From Verrucomicrobiota bacterium (GTDB lineage Bacteria > Verrucomicrobiota > Verrucomicrobiia > Limisphaerales > UBA9464), in the NCBI GenBank assembly GCA_947454295.1, contig CANGMO010000065.1, positions 1 to 9,142 on the forward strand: a stretch of 9,142 bases of DNA, in the 5' to 3' direction. Numbering within the stretch: the first letter of the stretch is position 1; each line of letters starts with the position of its first letter. Of the stretch, positions 1 to 6,353 are shown one piece after another. The notes beneath the pieces were generated by a model that was given only the letters and a program-made list of their open reading frames with translations, had not been told where the DNA came from and made no database searches. The position numbers and the translations under genes were made by a program.

Positions 1-553
1 CAATTCGCGGCGCGATCATTGCCACGAGGGGCGCAAGTTCCCCGGGGTGGTTGGTTCCCGCCTCCAACACCGCCGCCCGATGCCGAGACTCCAGACCCAG
101 CAGCGTGGCCGGGACGCCGACGTCGTTGTTGAAGCTCGCCTCGCTCTTCAGTGCGAAGAGCCGCTGTCCGAGAATCGCGGCCAGCAGTTCCTTGGTGGTG
201 GTTTTTCCATTGGACCCTCCAATGCAGACCACGGGAAGATCGAAGCGCTGACGATACGCCGCCGCGATGCGCCCATACGCAATGCGGGGATCGTCAACCA
301 CCACCTTCACCAACCCGGGGGGCACGCGATCGAGACGCGATTTCGCCACCACCGCGGCAAAGGCACCCCGCGATGCCACCTCCTGCAGGTGATCGTGCGC
401 GTCGTGCGTTTCGCCTTTCAACGCGACAAACAGATCGCCGGGCATGACCCGACGCGAATCGGTGACCACGCGCAGCACAACCCGGTCCGGGGATCCGCCG
501 ATCAGGGTGCCCTGGGCGGCCTTCACATAGAATTGCAGGGAAAGGGCGTCCAT
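1..553 (-). CDS. murF: UDP-N-acetylmuramoyl-tripeptide--D-alanyl-D-alanine ligase MurF (5' part; runs off left edge)
   Basis: MurF adds D-Ala-D-Ala to UDP-MurNAc-tripeptide in the cytoplasm, using ATP, the last cytoplasmic step in building the peptidoglycan stem peptide. About 184 N-terminal residues are visible. The N-terminal uridine-binding module shows TDSRRVMPGDLFVALKGE (residues 32-49), and the ATP-binding P-loop is GGSNGKTTTKE (about 113-123). The segment SFNNDVGVPATLL and then EAGTNHPGELA follow. The FNN-x-x-G-x-P-x-TLL block and the TTTKE after the P-loop distinguish MurF from MurE. The ATG at 553 lies one base after the SIMPL gene's TGA (TGATATG), so translation is probably coupled; no Shine-Dalgarno motif is visible. 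The central ligase domain continues and the C-terminal domain lies beyond position 1. The identity is firm from motifs. Confidence 0.95.
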   Translation of the reverse strand, partial: MDALSLQFYVKAAQGTLIGGSPDRVVLRVVTDSRRVMPGDLFVALKGETHDAHDHLQEVASRGAFAAVVAKSRLDRVPPGLVKVVVDDPRIAYGRIAAAYRQRFDLPVVCIGGSNGKTTTKELLAAILGQRLFALKSEASFNNDVGVPATLLGLESRHRAAVLEAGTNHPGELAPLVAMIAPRI

Positions 554-554
554 A

Positions 555-1349
555 TCAGCGCATGAGGAAGGTGGCCGAGACCACCGCGGTGATGGTCTTG
601 TCCCGGCTGGTGGTGTCGTTGCGTCCCTCCCAGGTGGTTTCGTTCGAGTAGATCGGCGCGATTTGAAACACCCCCATCTTCGCGGAGCGCAGTCCACCGA
701 GACGGCGTCCCCCCTTGCCGGAAATCTGCTCGGCGCGGGAATGCGCATCCTGCGTCGCCTCGCCCAGCATCTCGACTTTCGCATCGGCGGCGCGGGTATA
801 GATGAATTCGGGAACCGCCGGCGTCAGCTGAACCCCTGACTCCAGCAGGGCAACGGAATCGCGGTCGAGCTGCATGATGCGGTCGACCTGCGCCGAATGG
901 ATTTCCACCGGCTGCTGCAGCTTGTAGGCGATGGTGCGCTGGGAGGTGGTTTCGTCCTGGCCATTCCGCTGGCGGTCCTGTCCGAGCACCTCGGTGATCA
1001 CCACCGGAGCGAATTGCGAATTGGTGACACCGGCCGCCGCAATAAACGCCGCAATGCGATCGCGATCCTCGCGAAGCCGGCGTTGGGCCTCGATGAGGGT
1101 GGGCGCGGTGACGGTGAACGTGGCGCGCCAGACGATGAAGTCGGAGACCACATTGCGCCGCGCGGATCCGGTGACGGTGATCGAGGCGGCATCGGCGATG
1201 CGCACCCAGGCGCGGGTCACGAGCATCGCCGCCAGCACAAGACCGCAGGCGAGAAACAACCCTGCCACCATGCCCGCCAGATGCGGTCGCGACGACGCGC
1301 CCGCGGGAGCGGCGGAACGATCGGAGAGGTTGGGGGGCTGGGTGGACAT
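555..1349 (-). CDS. Membrane-anchored SIMPL-domain (DUF541) protein
   Basis: This 264-aa protein has a Pro/Ser-rich cytoplasmic N-terminus (1-24), one transmembrane helix (about 25-46) and then a SIMPL (DUF541) domain to the C-terminus (about 57-262). The domain opens with SITVTGSARRNVVSD, continues with TFTVTAPTLIEAQRRLREDRD, and closes with EFIYTRAADAKVEMLGEA, the Arg/Gly-rich GGRRLGGLRSAKMGVFQI and KTITAVVSATF. The topology suggests an outward-facing (periplasmic) domain held to the inner membrane. SIMPL proteins are conserved but their biochemical role is poorly defined; some have been linked to oxidative stress or envelope functions. The gene lies between ftsI and murF, with murF starting one base after its stop, so it is co-transcribed with wall-synthesis genes. 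A role in envelope or division is inference from that position. The start at 1349 gives a normal membrane anchor; no Shine-Dalgarno motif is seen. Confidence 0.88.
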   Translation of the reverse strand: MSTQPPNLSDRSAAPAGASSRPHLAGMVAGLFLACGLVLAAMLVTRAWVRIADAASITVTGSARRNVVSDFIVWRATFTVTAPTLIEAQRRLREDRDRIAAFIAAAGVTNSQFAPVVITEVLGQDRQRNGQDETTSQRTIAYKLQQPVEIHSAQVDRIMQLDRDSVALLESGVQLTPAVPEFIYTRAADAKVEMLGEATQDAHSRAEQISGKGGRRLGGLRSAKMGVFQIAPIYSNETTWEGRNDTTSRDKTITAVVSATFLMR

Positions 1350-1376
1350 CGATGGGGGCGGAGACGTGGAATCAAC

Positions 1377-1466
1377 TCAAAGCATCGCCAGCAGGCAGAG
1401 CAGGCAGATCAACACCCGCATGGTGAATTCCCAGTTCCACAGGCGGAGGACGGCGGTGGCGTTCAT
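1377..1466 (-). CDS. Candidate 29-aa hydrophobic micro-ORF between ftsI and the SIMPL gene
   Basis: An ATG at 1466 opens a 29-codon frame ending in TGA at 1377. It fits between the ftsI stop (34 bp away) and the SIMPL start (27 bp away). After a short N-terminus with two tryptophans (LRLWNWEF), the peptide becomes strongly hydrophobic (RVLICLLCLLAML) and could be a single short membrane helix with two cysteines. By my count 27 of 29 codons end in G or C, the same bias as the neighbouring genes, which is the main argument that it is translated. No Shine-Dalgarno motif precedes it, but that is true of all starts here. I recognise no family. It could be a small membrane protein of the division or wall machinery, a leader peptide coupling ftsI to the SIMPL gene, or a chance ORF in a spacer of about 150 bp. 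Confidence 0.42.
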   Translation of the reverse strand: MNATAVLRLWNWEFTMRVLICLLCLLAML

Positions 1467-1500
1467 GGCGATGGGCGTTTGAAGGTGCGAGTGAACCGGC

Positions 1501-3666
1501 TCAAGGCTTGGCGGCAACCGCATGGAGCCCGGTCACTCCGCGGGACGTCGGGCCGCCACCCGGCGGCATCAACGGCAGGGCATCCGCAGTGTTCGTAGAA
1601 TTGGAAGGCTGGAGGGCCAGATAGCTGGCGATCTCCCCGCCCATGCGGGAAAAGAGCGGCGCGCAGGCCTTGCCGCCGTAGTAGGACTTGCCGGCGGTGG
1701 TCGGCTCATCCGCGGTGATGAGGATGCAGATCTCCGGATTCTCGGCGGGGAAGAAACCCACGAAGCTGGCGTAGAACAGCGCAAGGGAGTAGTTGCCCGT
1801 CTTGGGGTCCACCTTCTTCGTCGTGCCGGTCTTGCCCGCGACATCGAAATCCGCGATCGCCGCCTTGCCGCCCGTGCCCGCCGTGACCACCCGGCGCATG
1901 GCGCGGATCATGTTCTTGGCGGTGGAACTCTGGACCACCCGGCGAATTGGGCGGGGACCGATTTCCTTCACCACCTGATTGTCCCCGCGGACGATCCGGC
2001 GGACGATGTGGGGCTCCATGAGAACGCCATCGTTGGCAATCGCCGCGGCGGCCATGACCGTCTGAATCGGCGTGGCCAACAGGCCATATCCAAACGGAAG
2101 ACTGGCCGGGGTCTCACCATCCCACCGCCGGATGCCGCCGTAGTTCTCGGCATACCCCAGCACCTTGGTGGGCACTCCGTTCACCGACCGCCACCGCTCC
2201 GAAATCTCACCGCATTCAATCCCGGTGCGCGTGCCAAATCCAAAGTCGCGGATGTACTTCAGCATCGAGTTGGTTCCGAGACCGAGGCCGATCTTCACCG
2301 CCGCCACATTGCTGGAGAAGGCAAAGGCGTCCTCGGCAGTCACGGTGTTCAAATGATGCCCCTGATCGTCGACAATCGCCCGCCGTCCGCCGTTGGGCTT
2401 CCAGCGTCCGCCTTCGCAGTCAATCGGGGTATCCAGCGTCACCATCCCCGAGTCGAGCGCCGCCGAATAGGTGACGATCTTGAAGGTGGATCCGGGTTCC
2501 GCCGGCTCAACCACCGCACGGTTCTTCAACGCCTCCAGGCTGGGAATGTGGCGCGAATTGGGATTCCAGGTCGGCCGGTTGGCCATCGCGAGAATCTCAC
2601 CGGTCTTGGGCCGCACTACGATCGCACTGAGTCCCTTGGGGTGCAGGGTTTCCACGCCGTAGTCAAGGGCCTCCTCGACGATCGACTGGATGGTCGCATC
2701 CACCGTCAGCACCACGTTCAATCCGTCCGAAGCCGCCACCTCGCGCTGCCGCAGGGGCACCAGTTCCCGTCCGCCGGCGCGACGCGTTTCGATCAATCCG
2801 TTGGATCCCTGGAGCTCCCGGTCAAACCGCTGCTCGATGCCCGCCGCACCCACCACGCGCACCGGAATGCGTCCGCCGACCGGCGCCGGTTCCCAGCTAT
2901 TGGTGGTGTACCCCAGAAGATGAACTCCGCGGTGCTCCAGCGGATAGGAGCGCAGCTCGAACATTTCGGCGTACAGTCCCGCCGCCCGGCACTCGGCAAT
3001 GTTGCTCCGCGCCTGCGTCAGCTCCAGGCTCATGGGCTTGAGCTGCTGACGCAACTGCTTGGCGGTCTGCATGCGCGCGGGCACGTTCCACCAGGGAACC
3101 GACTTCCGCGCCTTTCTTCCGGCCTGCAACGCGTTGGTGTAGGCGATCGACAGATCCCACTCCGACTTGAAGCGATTGGTCGCCAGCAGGGCCTCCAGCT
3201 GATTCCACCGGTCGACCGGCAGGTTGGTCACCACGCCGTTGTCATGGCGCACCCGGGTCCGGATTTCGATCGACGGCACGCGTGCCGTTCCGTTGGTCAC
3301 CCAGTTCGTCACGGTCTGGCGGAAGCTCTCCGGCTGGAATCGCCGAAGCAGTTCCGGAGCATCGAGACCGAGGATCGGTGCCGCCACCTGGGCCAGCTCG
3401 GGTCCCATCGTGCCGATCTTCACCGGATCGGCGTGCACGGTGACCACAAACTGCGACACCACCAGCGGGGTCAGGTTGGCATCGAGAATCGAGCCACGCC
3501 GGGCCGGGCTGATCAACCGCCGGAAGGTGGCCGCGGTCGAATGCTGTGCAGGACGCTGCGGCTGGATGGCCTGCAGGAAGACAAGCCGGGCGCCAAGCGC
3601 CGCGAACCCAAGGCAAAACAGGGACGCAAGCCACCAGATGCGTCGATTGGGAGAGGGGGAGTTCAT
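1501..3666 (-). CDS. ftsI: Septal peptidoglycan transpeptidase, FtsI/PBP2-like class B penicillin-binding protein
   Basis: Class B penicillin-binding protein of 721 aa that cross-links septal peptidoglycan outside the inner membrane, normally with FtsW. It has a short cytoplasmic N-terminus, one transmembrane anchor (about 11-31), and a dimerisation/pedestal module containing RRGSILDANLTPL (57-68) and later ELRSYPLEHRGVHLLGYT. The transpeptidase domain runs from about 310 to 680. All three active-site motifs are present: STFK with nucleophile Ser393, SSN at 451-453, and KTG at 612-614. The tail after about 685 is Pro/Gly/Ala-rich, with no PASTA domain. A stretch at about 115-215 has no counterpart I recognise in the usual pedestal. 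The gene starts 21 bp after the ftsL-like stop, in the standard dcw position, which favours a division role over PBP2 of elongation. An open frame on the opposite strand (1522-3729) is a codon-bias shadow. Confidence 0.95.
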   Translation of the reverse strand: MNSPSPNRRIWWLASLFCLGFAALGARLVFLQAIQPQRPAQHSTAATFRRLISPARRGSILDANLTPLVVSQFVVTVHADPVKIGTMGPELAQVAAPILGLDAPELLRRFQPESFRQTVTNWVTNGTARVPSIEIRTRVRHDNGVVTNLPVDRWNQLEALLATNRFKSEWDLSIAYTNALQAGRKARKSVPWWNVPARMQTAKQLRQQLKPMSLELTQARSNIAECRAAGLYAEMFELRSYPLEHRGVHLLGYTTNSWEPAPVGGRIPVRVVGAAGIEQRFDRELQGSNGLIETRRAGGRELVPLRQREVAASDGLNVVLTVDATIQSIVEEALDYGVETLHPKGLSAIVVRPKTGEILAMANRPTWNPNSRHIPSLEALKNRAVVEPAEPGSTFKIVTYSAALDSGMVTLDTPIDCEGGRWKPNGGRRAIVDDQGHHLNTVTAEDAFAFSSNVAAVKIGLGLGTNSMLKYIRDFGFGTRTGIECGEISERWRSVNGVPTKVLGYAENYGGIRRWDGETPASLPFGYGLLATPIQTVMAAAAIANDGVLMEPHIVRRIVRGDNQVVKEIGPRPIRRVVQSSTAKNMIRAMRRVVTAGTGGKAAIADFDVAGKTGTTKKVDPKTGNYSLALFYASFVGFFPAENPEICILITADEPTTAGKSYYGGKACAPLFSRMGGEIASYLALQPSNSTNTADALPLMPPGGGPTSRGVTGLHAVAAKP

Positions 3667-3687
3667 GGCGTGAGGGGCGCTGCCGGA

Positions 3688-4101
3688 TCAACGACCGGCG
3701 GCAGCCAGGGGGGGACGGAACGAAGCTGACTCACCCAATGAACCCTGCGGAACCGTCGCGGCGGGAGCCGTTGCGGCGAGGGCGCGGGCCTGAGGCATCT
3801 GAACAAACAGACGCTGCGACGCGACGATGTTGGTCAGGTCGAGATGGAGTTCATGGATCCGCTGCCGGAGTTCCGGGGCGGAGGAAAGGCGTGCGTGGAC
3901 GATGCGGCGCTGATCCAGCACCGCATTCAACCCCTGAGCCTGGCGTTCCAGCCGCTCGAGCTGCGCCCCGAGTTGATGATGGGCGCGTCGCTGCAACACG
4001 TAGCCGAGCGTCATGCCAGTCAGCGACGCGACCGCGAACAGCACGAAGCCGAGCGTCTGCCAGCGGAGTGCCTGGGCACCCTTTCTCTGATTGCGGGCCA
4101 T
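3688..4101 (-). CDS. ftsL: FtsL-like division protein (short membrane protein with coiled coil)
   Basis: This 137-aa bitopic membrane protein has a basic cytoplasmic N-terminus (MARNQRKG), one transmembrane helix (about 15-36), and a Leu/Gln/Arg-rich segment (about 37-92: LGAQLERLERQAQGLNAVLD, then LRQRIHELHLDL) with coiled-coil spacing. It ends in an Ala/Pro-rich tail. This is the FtsL architecture: a small divisome protein whose outer coiled coil pairs with FtsB and helps activate FtsWI. Sequence similarity among FtsL proteins is very low, so the call rests on topology plus position between rsmH and ftsI. The frame is open up to 4281, but that extension lies inside rsmH. The ATG at 4101, 13 bp after the rsmH stop, gives the expected short basic N-terminus. 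AGGA touches the ATG directly, too close for a standard ribosome binding site. Confidence 0.8.
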   Translation of the reverse strand: MARNQRKGAQALRWQTLGFVLFAVASLTGMTLGYVLQRRAHHQLGAQLERLERQAQGLNAVLDQRRIVHARLSSAPELRQRIHELHLDLTNIVASQRLFVQMPQARALAATAPAATVPQGSLGESASFRPPLAAAGR

Positions 4102-4114
4102 TCCTGGGGATCGG

Positions 4115-5047
4115 TTAGAGTTTGACGAGCGCACGCAGCTGCGCGCTGCGTGAGCGGGGATTCCGACGGAGTTCCTCCTCGGAGGGGACGATCGCCTTGC
4201 GCTGCACCATCCGGCCACGGGCGGGACGGGGCAGACGCAAATGCGGAAAATCCTCCTCACCGGGAGGCAGGTCATAGTCACGCGACTCGACCCGGAAAAA
4301 GTCCTTCACCTGCCGGTCTTCACCGGAGTGGAAGGTGATGATTGCCAGCACGCCGCCGGGGGCGAGCAGCGACCATGCGGCGCGCAGTCCACGTTCGAGG
4401 GCACCCTGCTCATCATTTACCGCGATGCGCAGCGCCTGGAACACGCGGGTGGCGGGATCCTTGCCGCGCGGTCCACGGGGACTGACGCGGGCCACCGCCT
4501 CGGCCAGCTGCCGGGTGGTTTCAAACGGACGCACCTGACGCTCCTGATCAATGGCCCGGGTAATGCGACGCCCGTTGTCCTCCCCGTTTTCCCAGAAGAG
4601 GCGCATCAGATCGTCGGCCGGCCAGGTGTTGACCACCGTGGCCGCGGTGACGGGATTGGATGGAGACATGCGCATGTCTAAAGGCCCCTCGTGTTGAAAA
4701 CTGAAACCCCGGCTCGCGGTGTCCAACTGGTGTGAACTGACGCCAAGATCGAGCAACGCACCGGCGCAGCTCGCCTCCGGAACAAAGGTCCCGGCCTCGG
4801 CGAAATTCATCCGTCGGAGCTCATGGCGTCCCTCGAAGGGGGCCAGTCGCTCACTCGCTGCCGCGATGGCGTCCGGATCCGCGTCGCACGCGTACAGGAA
4901 ACCCGTCGGCCCACTCGCCTTCAGAATTGCCACGCTGTGCCCAGCTCCACCGCACGTTCCATCGAAGTACCTCGCGCCGTCCCGCGGTTGTAGGACGGAC
5001 AGGGTCTCCTCCAAAAGAACCGTGTGATGGGTGAAGCCGGAGCTCAC
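4115..5047 (-). CDS. rsmH: 16S rRNA (cytosine-1402-N4)-methyltransferase RsmH (MraW)
   Basis: RsmH methylates N4 of C1402 in 16S rRNA in the ribosomal P site, with SAM as donor. The protein opens FTHHTVLLEETL, then has the SAM-binding loop FDGTCGGAGHS (about 28-38), DLGVSSHQLD (100-109) followed by the RGFSF and PLDMRM blocks, FQALRIAVNDE (203-213), and the C-terminal ITFHSGEDR (237-245). These are the standard family landmarks in order. I chose the GTG at 5047, giving 310 aa, close to the usual length and 17 bp after the upstream stop. A second GTG at 5056 is also possible. The ATG at 5119 would add 24 residues and overlap the upstream gene, which seems unlikely. No Shine-Dalgarno motif marks either GTG. 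It occupies its normal place in the dcw cluster. Confidence 0.95.
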   Translation of the reverse strand: MSSGFTHHTVLLEETLSVLQPRDGARYFDGTCGGAGHSVAILKASGPTGFLYACDADPDAIAAASERLAPFEGRHELRRMNFAEAGTFVPEASCAGALLDLGVSSHQLDTASRGFSFQHEGPLDMRMSPSNPVTAATVVNTWPADDLMRLFWENGEDNGRRITRAIDQERQVRPFETTRQLAEAVARVSPRGPRGKDPATRVFQALRIAVNDEQGALERGLRAAWSLLAPGGVLAIITFHSGEDRQVKDFFRVESRDYDLPPGEEDFPHLRLPRPARGRMVQRKAIVPSEEELRRNPRSRSAQLRALVKL

Positions 5048-5064
5048 GCATGGCACGCCCGGGA

Positions 5065-5520
5065 TTAATCGGGTTTGACGACCAGATTCTCCAGGCGGCG
5101 ACCTCGAAGCCGGTTCCACGCCAGCTCCTGATCGTCGCTGGCGGCCTGCGCCACCGGAGACTCCCAGATTACCTTGGACTGGCGGCGCTCGACCAACGCC
5201 ACGTCATCGCCCCGTAAAGTATTTCGCACCGGCTTCACGTTCTGAAGCAGGAGCTCCCCCTGCACCAGGGGACCGCCCTCGCGGCGCCGGTTCCTCCCAA
5301 ACATCCACCCAAACCAGCTTCGCCGTGCGGGCGTGGAGGGGGACATGGCACGCATGCCCGGAAGCGCCGAACGTGCGGCCGCCGCGCCAATCGCGTCCCG
5401 CATCGCCGTTGCCGACGTCGCAGCCACGCCCTCCCGGGCCGACAGCGACACCTGGGTTCCCGTCGCCACCACCGGACGACGCTTCGACCAATTCCGAATC
5501 GATTGAAGGATGGCTTTCAT
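5065..5520 (-). CDS. Uncharacterised basic protein between mraZ and rsmH
   Basis: This 151-aa protein is not one I can assign to a family. The N-terminus is basic and non-hydrophobic (MKAILQSIRNWSKRRP), so there is no signal peptide or membrane helix. An Ala/Ser/Thr-rich stretch at about 26-66 looks disordered. A short aromatic-basic patch follows (RRSWFGWMFGRNRRR, about 66-80), then a more structured-looking segment VQGELLLQNVKPVRNTL (86-102) and a basic C-terminus with WNRLRGRR. The whole is Arg-rich and probably cytoplasmic. It starts 7 bp after the mraZ stop and ends just before rsmH, so it belongs to the operon. The start is ATG at 5520; the frame is open to 5838 but that part lies inside mraZ. 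Regulation, nucleic-acid binding or interaction with membrane or divisome proteins are all possible, and none is shown. Confidence 0.8.
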   Translation of the reverse strand: MKAILQSIRNWSKRRPVVATGTQVSLSAREGVAATSATAMRDAIGAAAARSALPGMRAMSPSTPARRSWFGWMFGRNRRREGGPLVQGELLLQNVKPVRNTLRGDDVALVERRQSKVIWESPVAQAASDDQELAWNRLRGRRLENLVVKPD

Positions 5521-5527
5521 GCTCGGT

Positions 5528-6055
5528 TCACTTGAGGGATTTGTAGGCCCCGATCGCGACCTCCTTGTCGGCCAGGGCGCACTGATCAAAGATCTCCTTG
5601 TTCCACAGCTCGAAGTGATCGCCGTTGCCGACGAAGAGCACGTCCTTGGTGAGTCCGACTTCGGAGGCCATGCGCGGCGGAAGACAAAGCCGTCCCGCCG
5701 GATCGAGCTCGAGTTGGAGCGAGGTGCTGAACAACCGGCGCCGGGTCGCCGACGCGTCGTCATCACCCACCGGCCGCGAGGCCATCTGATCCACCAAGCT
5801 CCGGAACTTCGAGGGGAGGATGCCCTTGATGAACGCAAACTCTCGCTGCCCCTTGAGATGCGGATGGGGCCAGAGGATGAGCATGAACCGGCTCATCGCC
5901 TCCGAGGTCCGCCACACCGCCGGAAACTGCACCCGCTTTTGATGGTCCAAACGATGCTCAAAATTCCACGTAAACCACGGCTCGATCCCCGACGAGTCGG
6001 CCGCTGCCGTCGGCGGGACGGCAGGCACAACCGAATTGTCGGCGGGAGTGGACAT
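5528..6055 (-). CDS. mraZ: Transcriptional regulator / cell-division protein MraZ
   Basis: MraZ is an AbrB-fold DNA-binding protein that in characterised bacteria binds repeats upstream of its own gene and represses the dcw operon. Two tandem half-domains are visible in 175 aa. The first is FEHRLDHQKRVQFPAVWR, with its DxxxR motif at Asp37-Arg41. The second is LQLELDPAGRLCLPPRM, with DxxxR at Asp118-Arg122, followed by VLFVGNGDHFELWNKE, a characteristic MraZ segment. The first repeat lacks the usual Gly before Arg (LDHQKR rather than the common LDxKGR form). An N-terminal extension of about 25 residues, rich in Ala/Pro, makes it longer than typical members (about 145-150 aa). The ATG at 6055 is preceded immediately by an in-frame TAA, so no longer form is possible. 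It is the first gene of the minus-strand cluster, facing the intergenic region. Confidence 0.93.
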   Translation of the reverse strand: MSTPADNSVVPAVPPTAAADSSGIEPWFTWNFEHRLDHQKRVQFPAVWRTSEAMSRFMLILWPHPHLKGQREFAFIKGILPSKFRSLVDQMASRPVGDDDASATRRRLFSTSLQLELDPAGRLCLPPRMASEVGLTKDVLFVGNGDHFELWNKEIFDQCALADKEVAIGAYKSLK

Positions 6056-6353
6056 TTAGAAGCAAAGTTACACCAGAACGACCCTTTTGTCGCCTGATGG
6101 CCCCATAATGTCTATAAGATTCACCTCTTGCTCCCAGTTTCACACAACCTATCCCCAATTCACTCCCCCTTCCCCCGGTTTGGCGCCATTTCACATCTAG
6201 TACCTAACCTGCTTGTTATAAGGTTTTTACAACACTTCCTCCTTAGGAACAATCTGCCCCCACCCCTCCGATTGGTGGCTTCCGGGCGAGAAACCCGAGT
6301 TACTCACAAATTTATTCACAGGGTGTGCAACCCGCTTTCCTGATGCACCCCGG
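6056..6353. promoter_or_regulatory. Divergent intergenic region between mraZ and queA
   Basis: This stretch of about 300 bp has no convincing gene and is visibly more AT-rich than its flanks. It must contain the promoter of the mraZ-led operon (minus strand) and that of queA (plus strand). I cannot fix either promoter. -10-like hexamers include minus-strand TATAGA near 6115 and plus-strand TATAAG at 6217-6222, but neither has a good -35 partner. Other contents are a tandem pair of DnaA-box-like 9-mers (6300-6320), TGGG motifs on the minus strand at 6157, 6136 and 6105, and two closely spaced runs of five G on the minus strand (6172-6176 and 6165-6169). No intrinsic terminator is apparent. Confidence 0.6.
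6300..6320 (+). promoter_or_regulatory. Tandem DnaA-box-like motifs
   Basis: TTATTCACA at 6312-6320 fits the DnaA-box consensus TTATNCACA exactly. TTACTCACA at 6300-6308 has one mismatch, in the same orientation and 12 bp upstream. They lie about 34-54 bp before the queA start in AT-rich intergenic DNA. DnaA acts as a transcription factor as well as an initiator, so a regulatory role is possible. A chance match is also possible. Confidence 0.3.

Noticed and set aside
897..1598. Plus-strand open frames opposite the SIMPL gene
   Set aside because: Shadows of a confirmed domain on the other strand; low-complexity Arg/Gly/His translations.
1522..3729. A 735-codon open frame on the plus strand opposite ftsI
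   Set aside because: It is the complement of a gene with strong G/C third-position bias, which removes stops from the opposite frame. Its translation is Arg/His/Gly-rich with no recognisable motif, while ftsI has all three transpeptidase motifs.
4102..4281. 5' extension of the ftsL-like gene
   Set aside because: The extension overlaps the rsmH C-terminus, which is conserved; the ATG at 4101 gives a normal FtsL topology.
5521..5838. 5' extension of the 151-aa protein to an upstream start
   Set aside because: The extra residues lie within mraZ in another frame and are Arg/Ser-rich noise; the ATG at 5520 lies 7 bp after the mraZ stop.
6153..6176. G-quadruplex on the minus strand from the G runs upstream of mraZ
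   Set aside because: There are three good G runs close together, but the fourth lies about 17 bases further on, so a stable structure is doubtful.
6128..6343. 71-codon open frame in the mraZ/queA intergenic region
   Set aside because: It lacks the G/C third-position bias of real genes here, shows no motif, and covers the region expected to hold both promoters.
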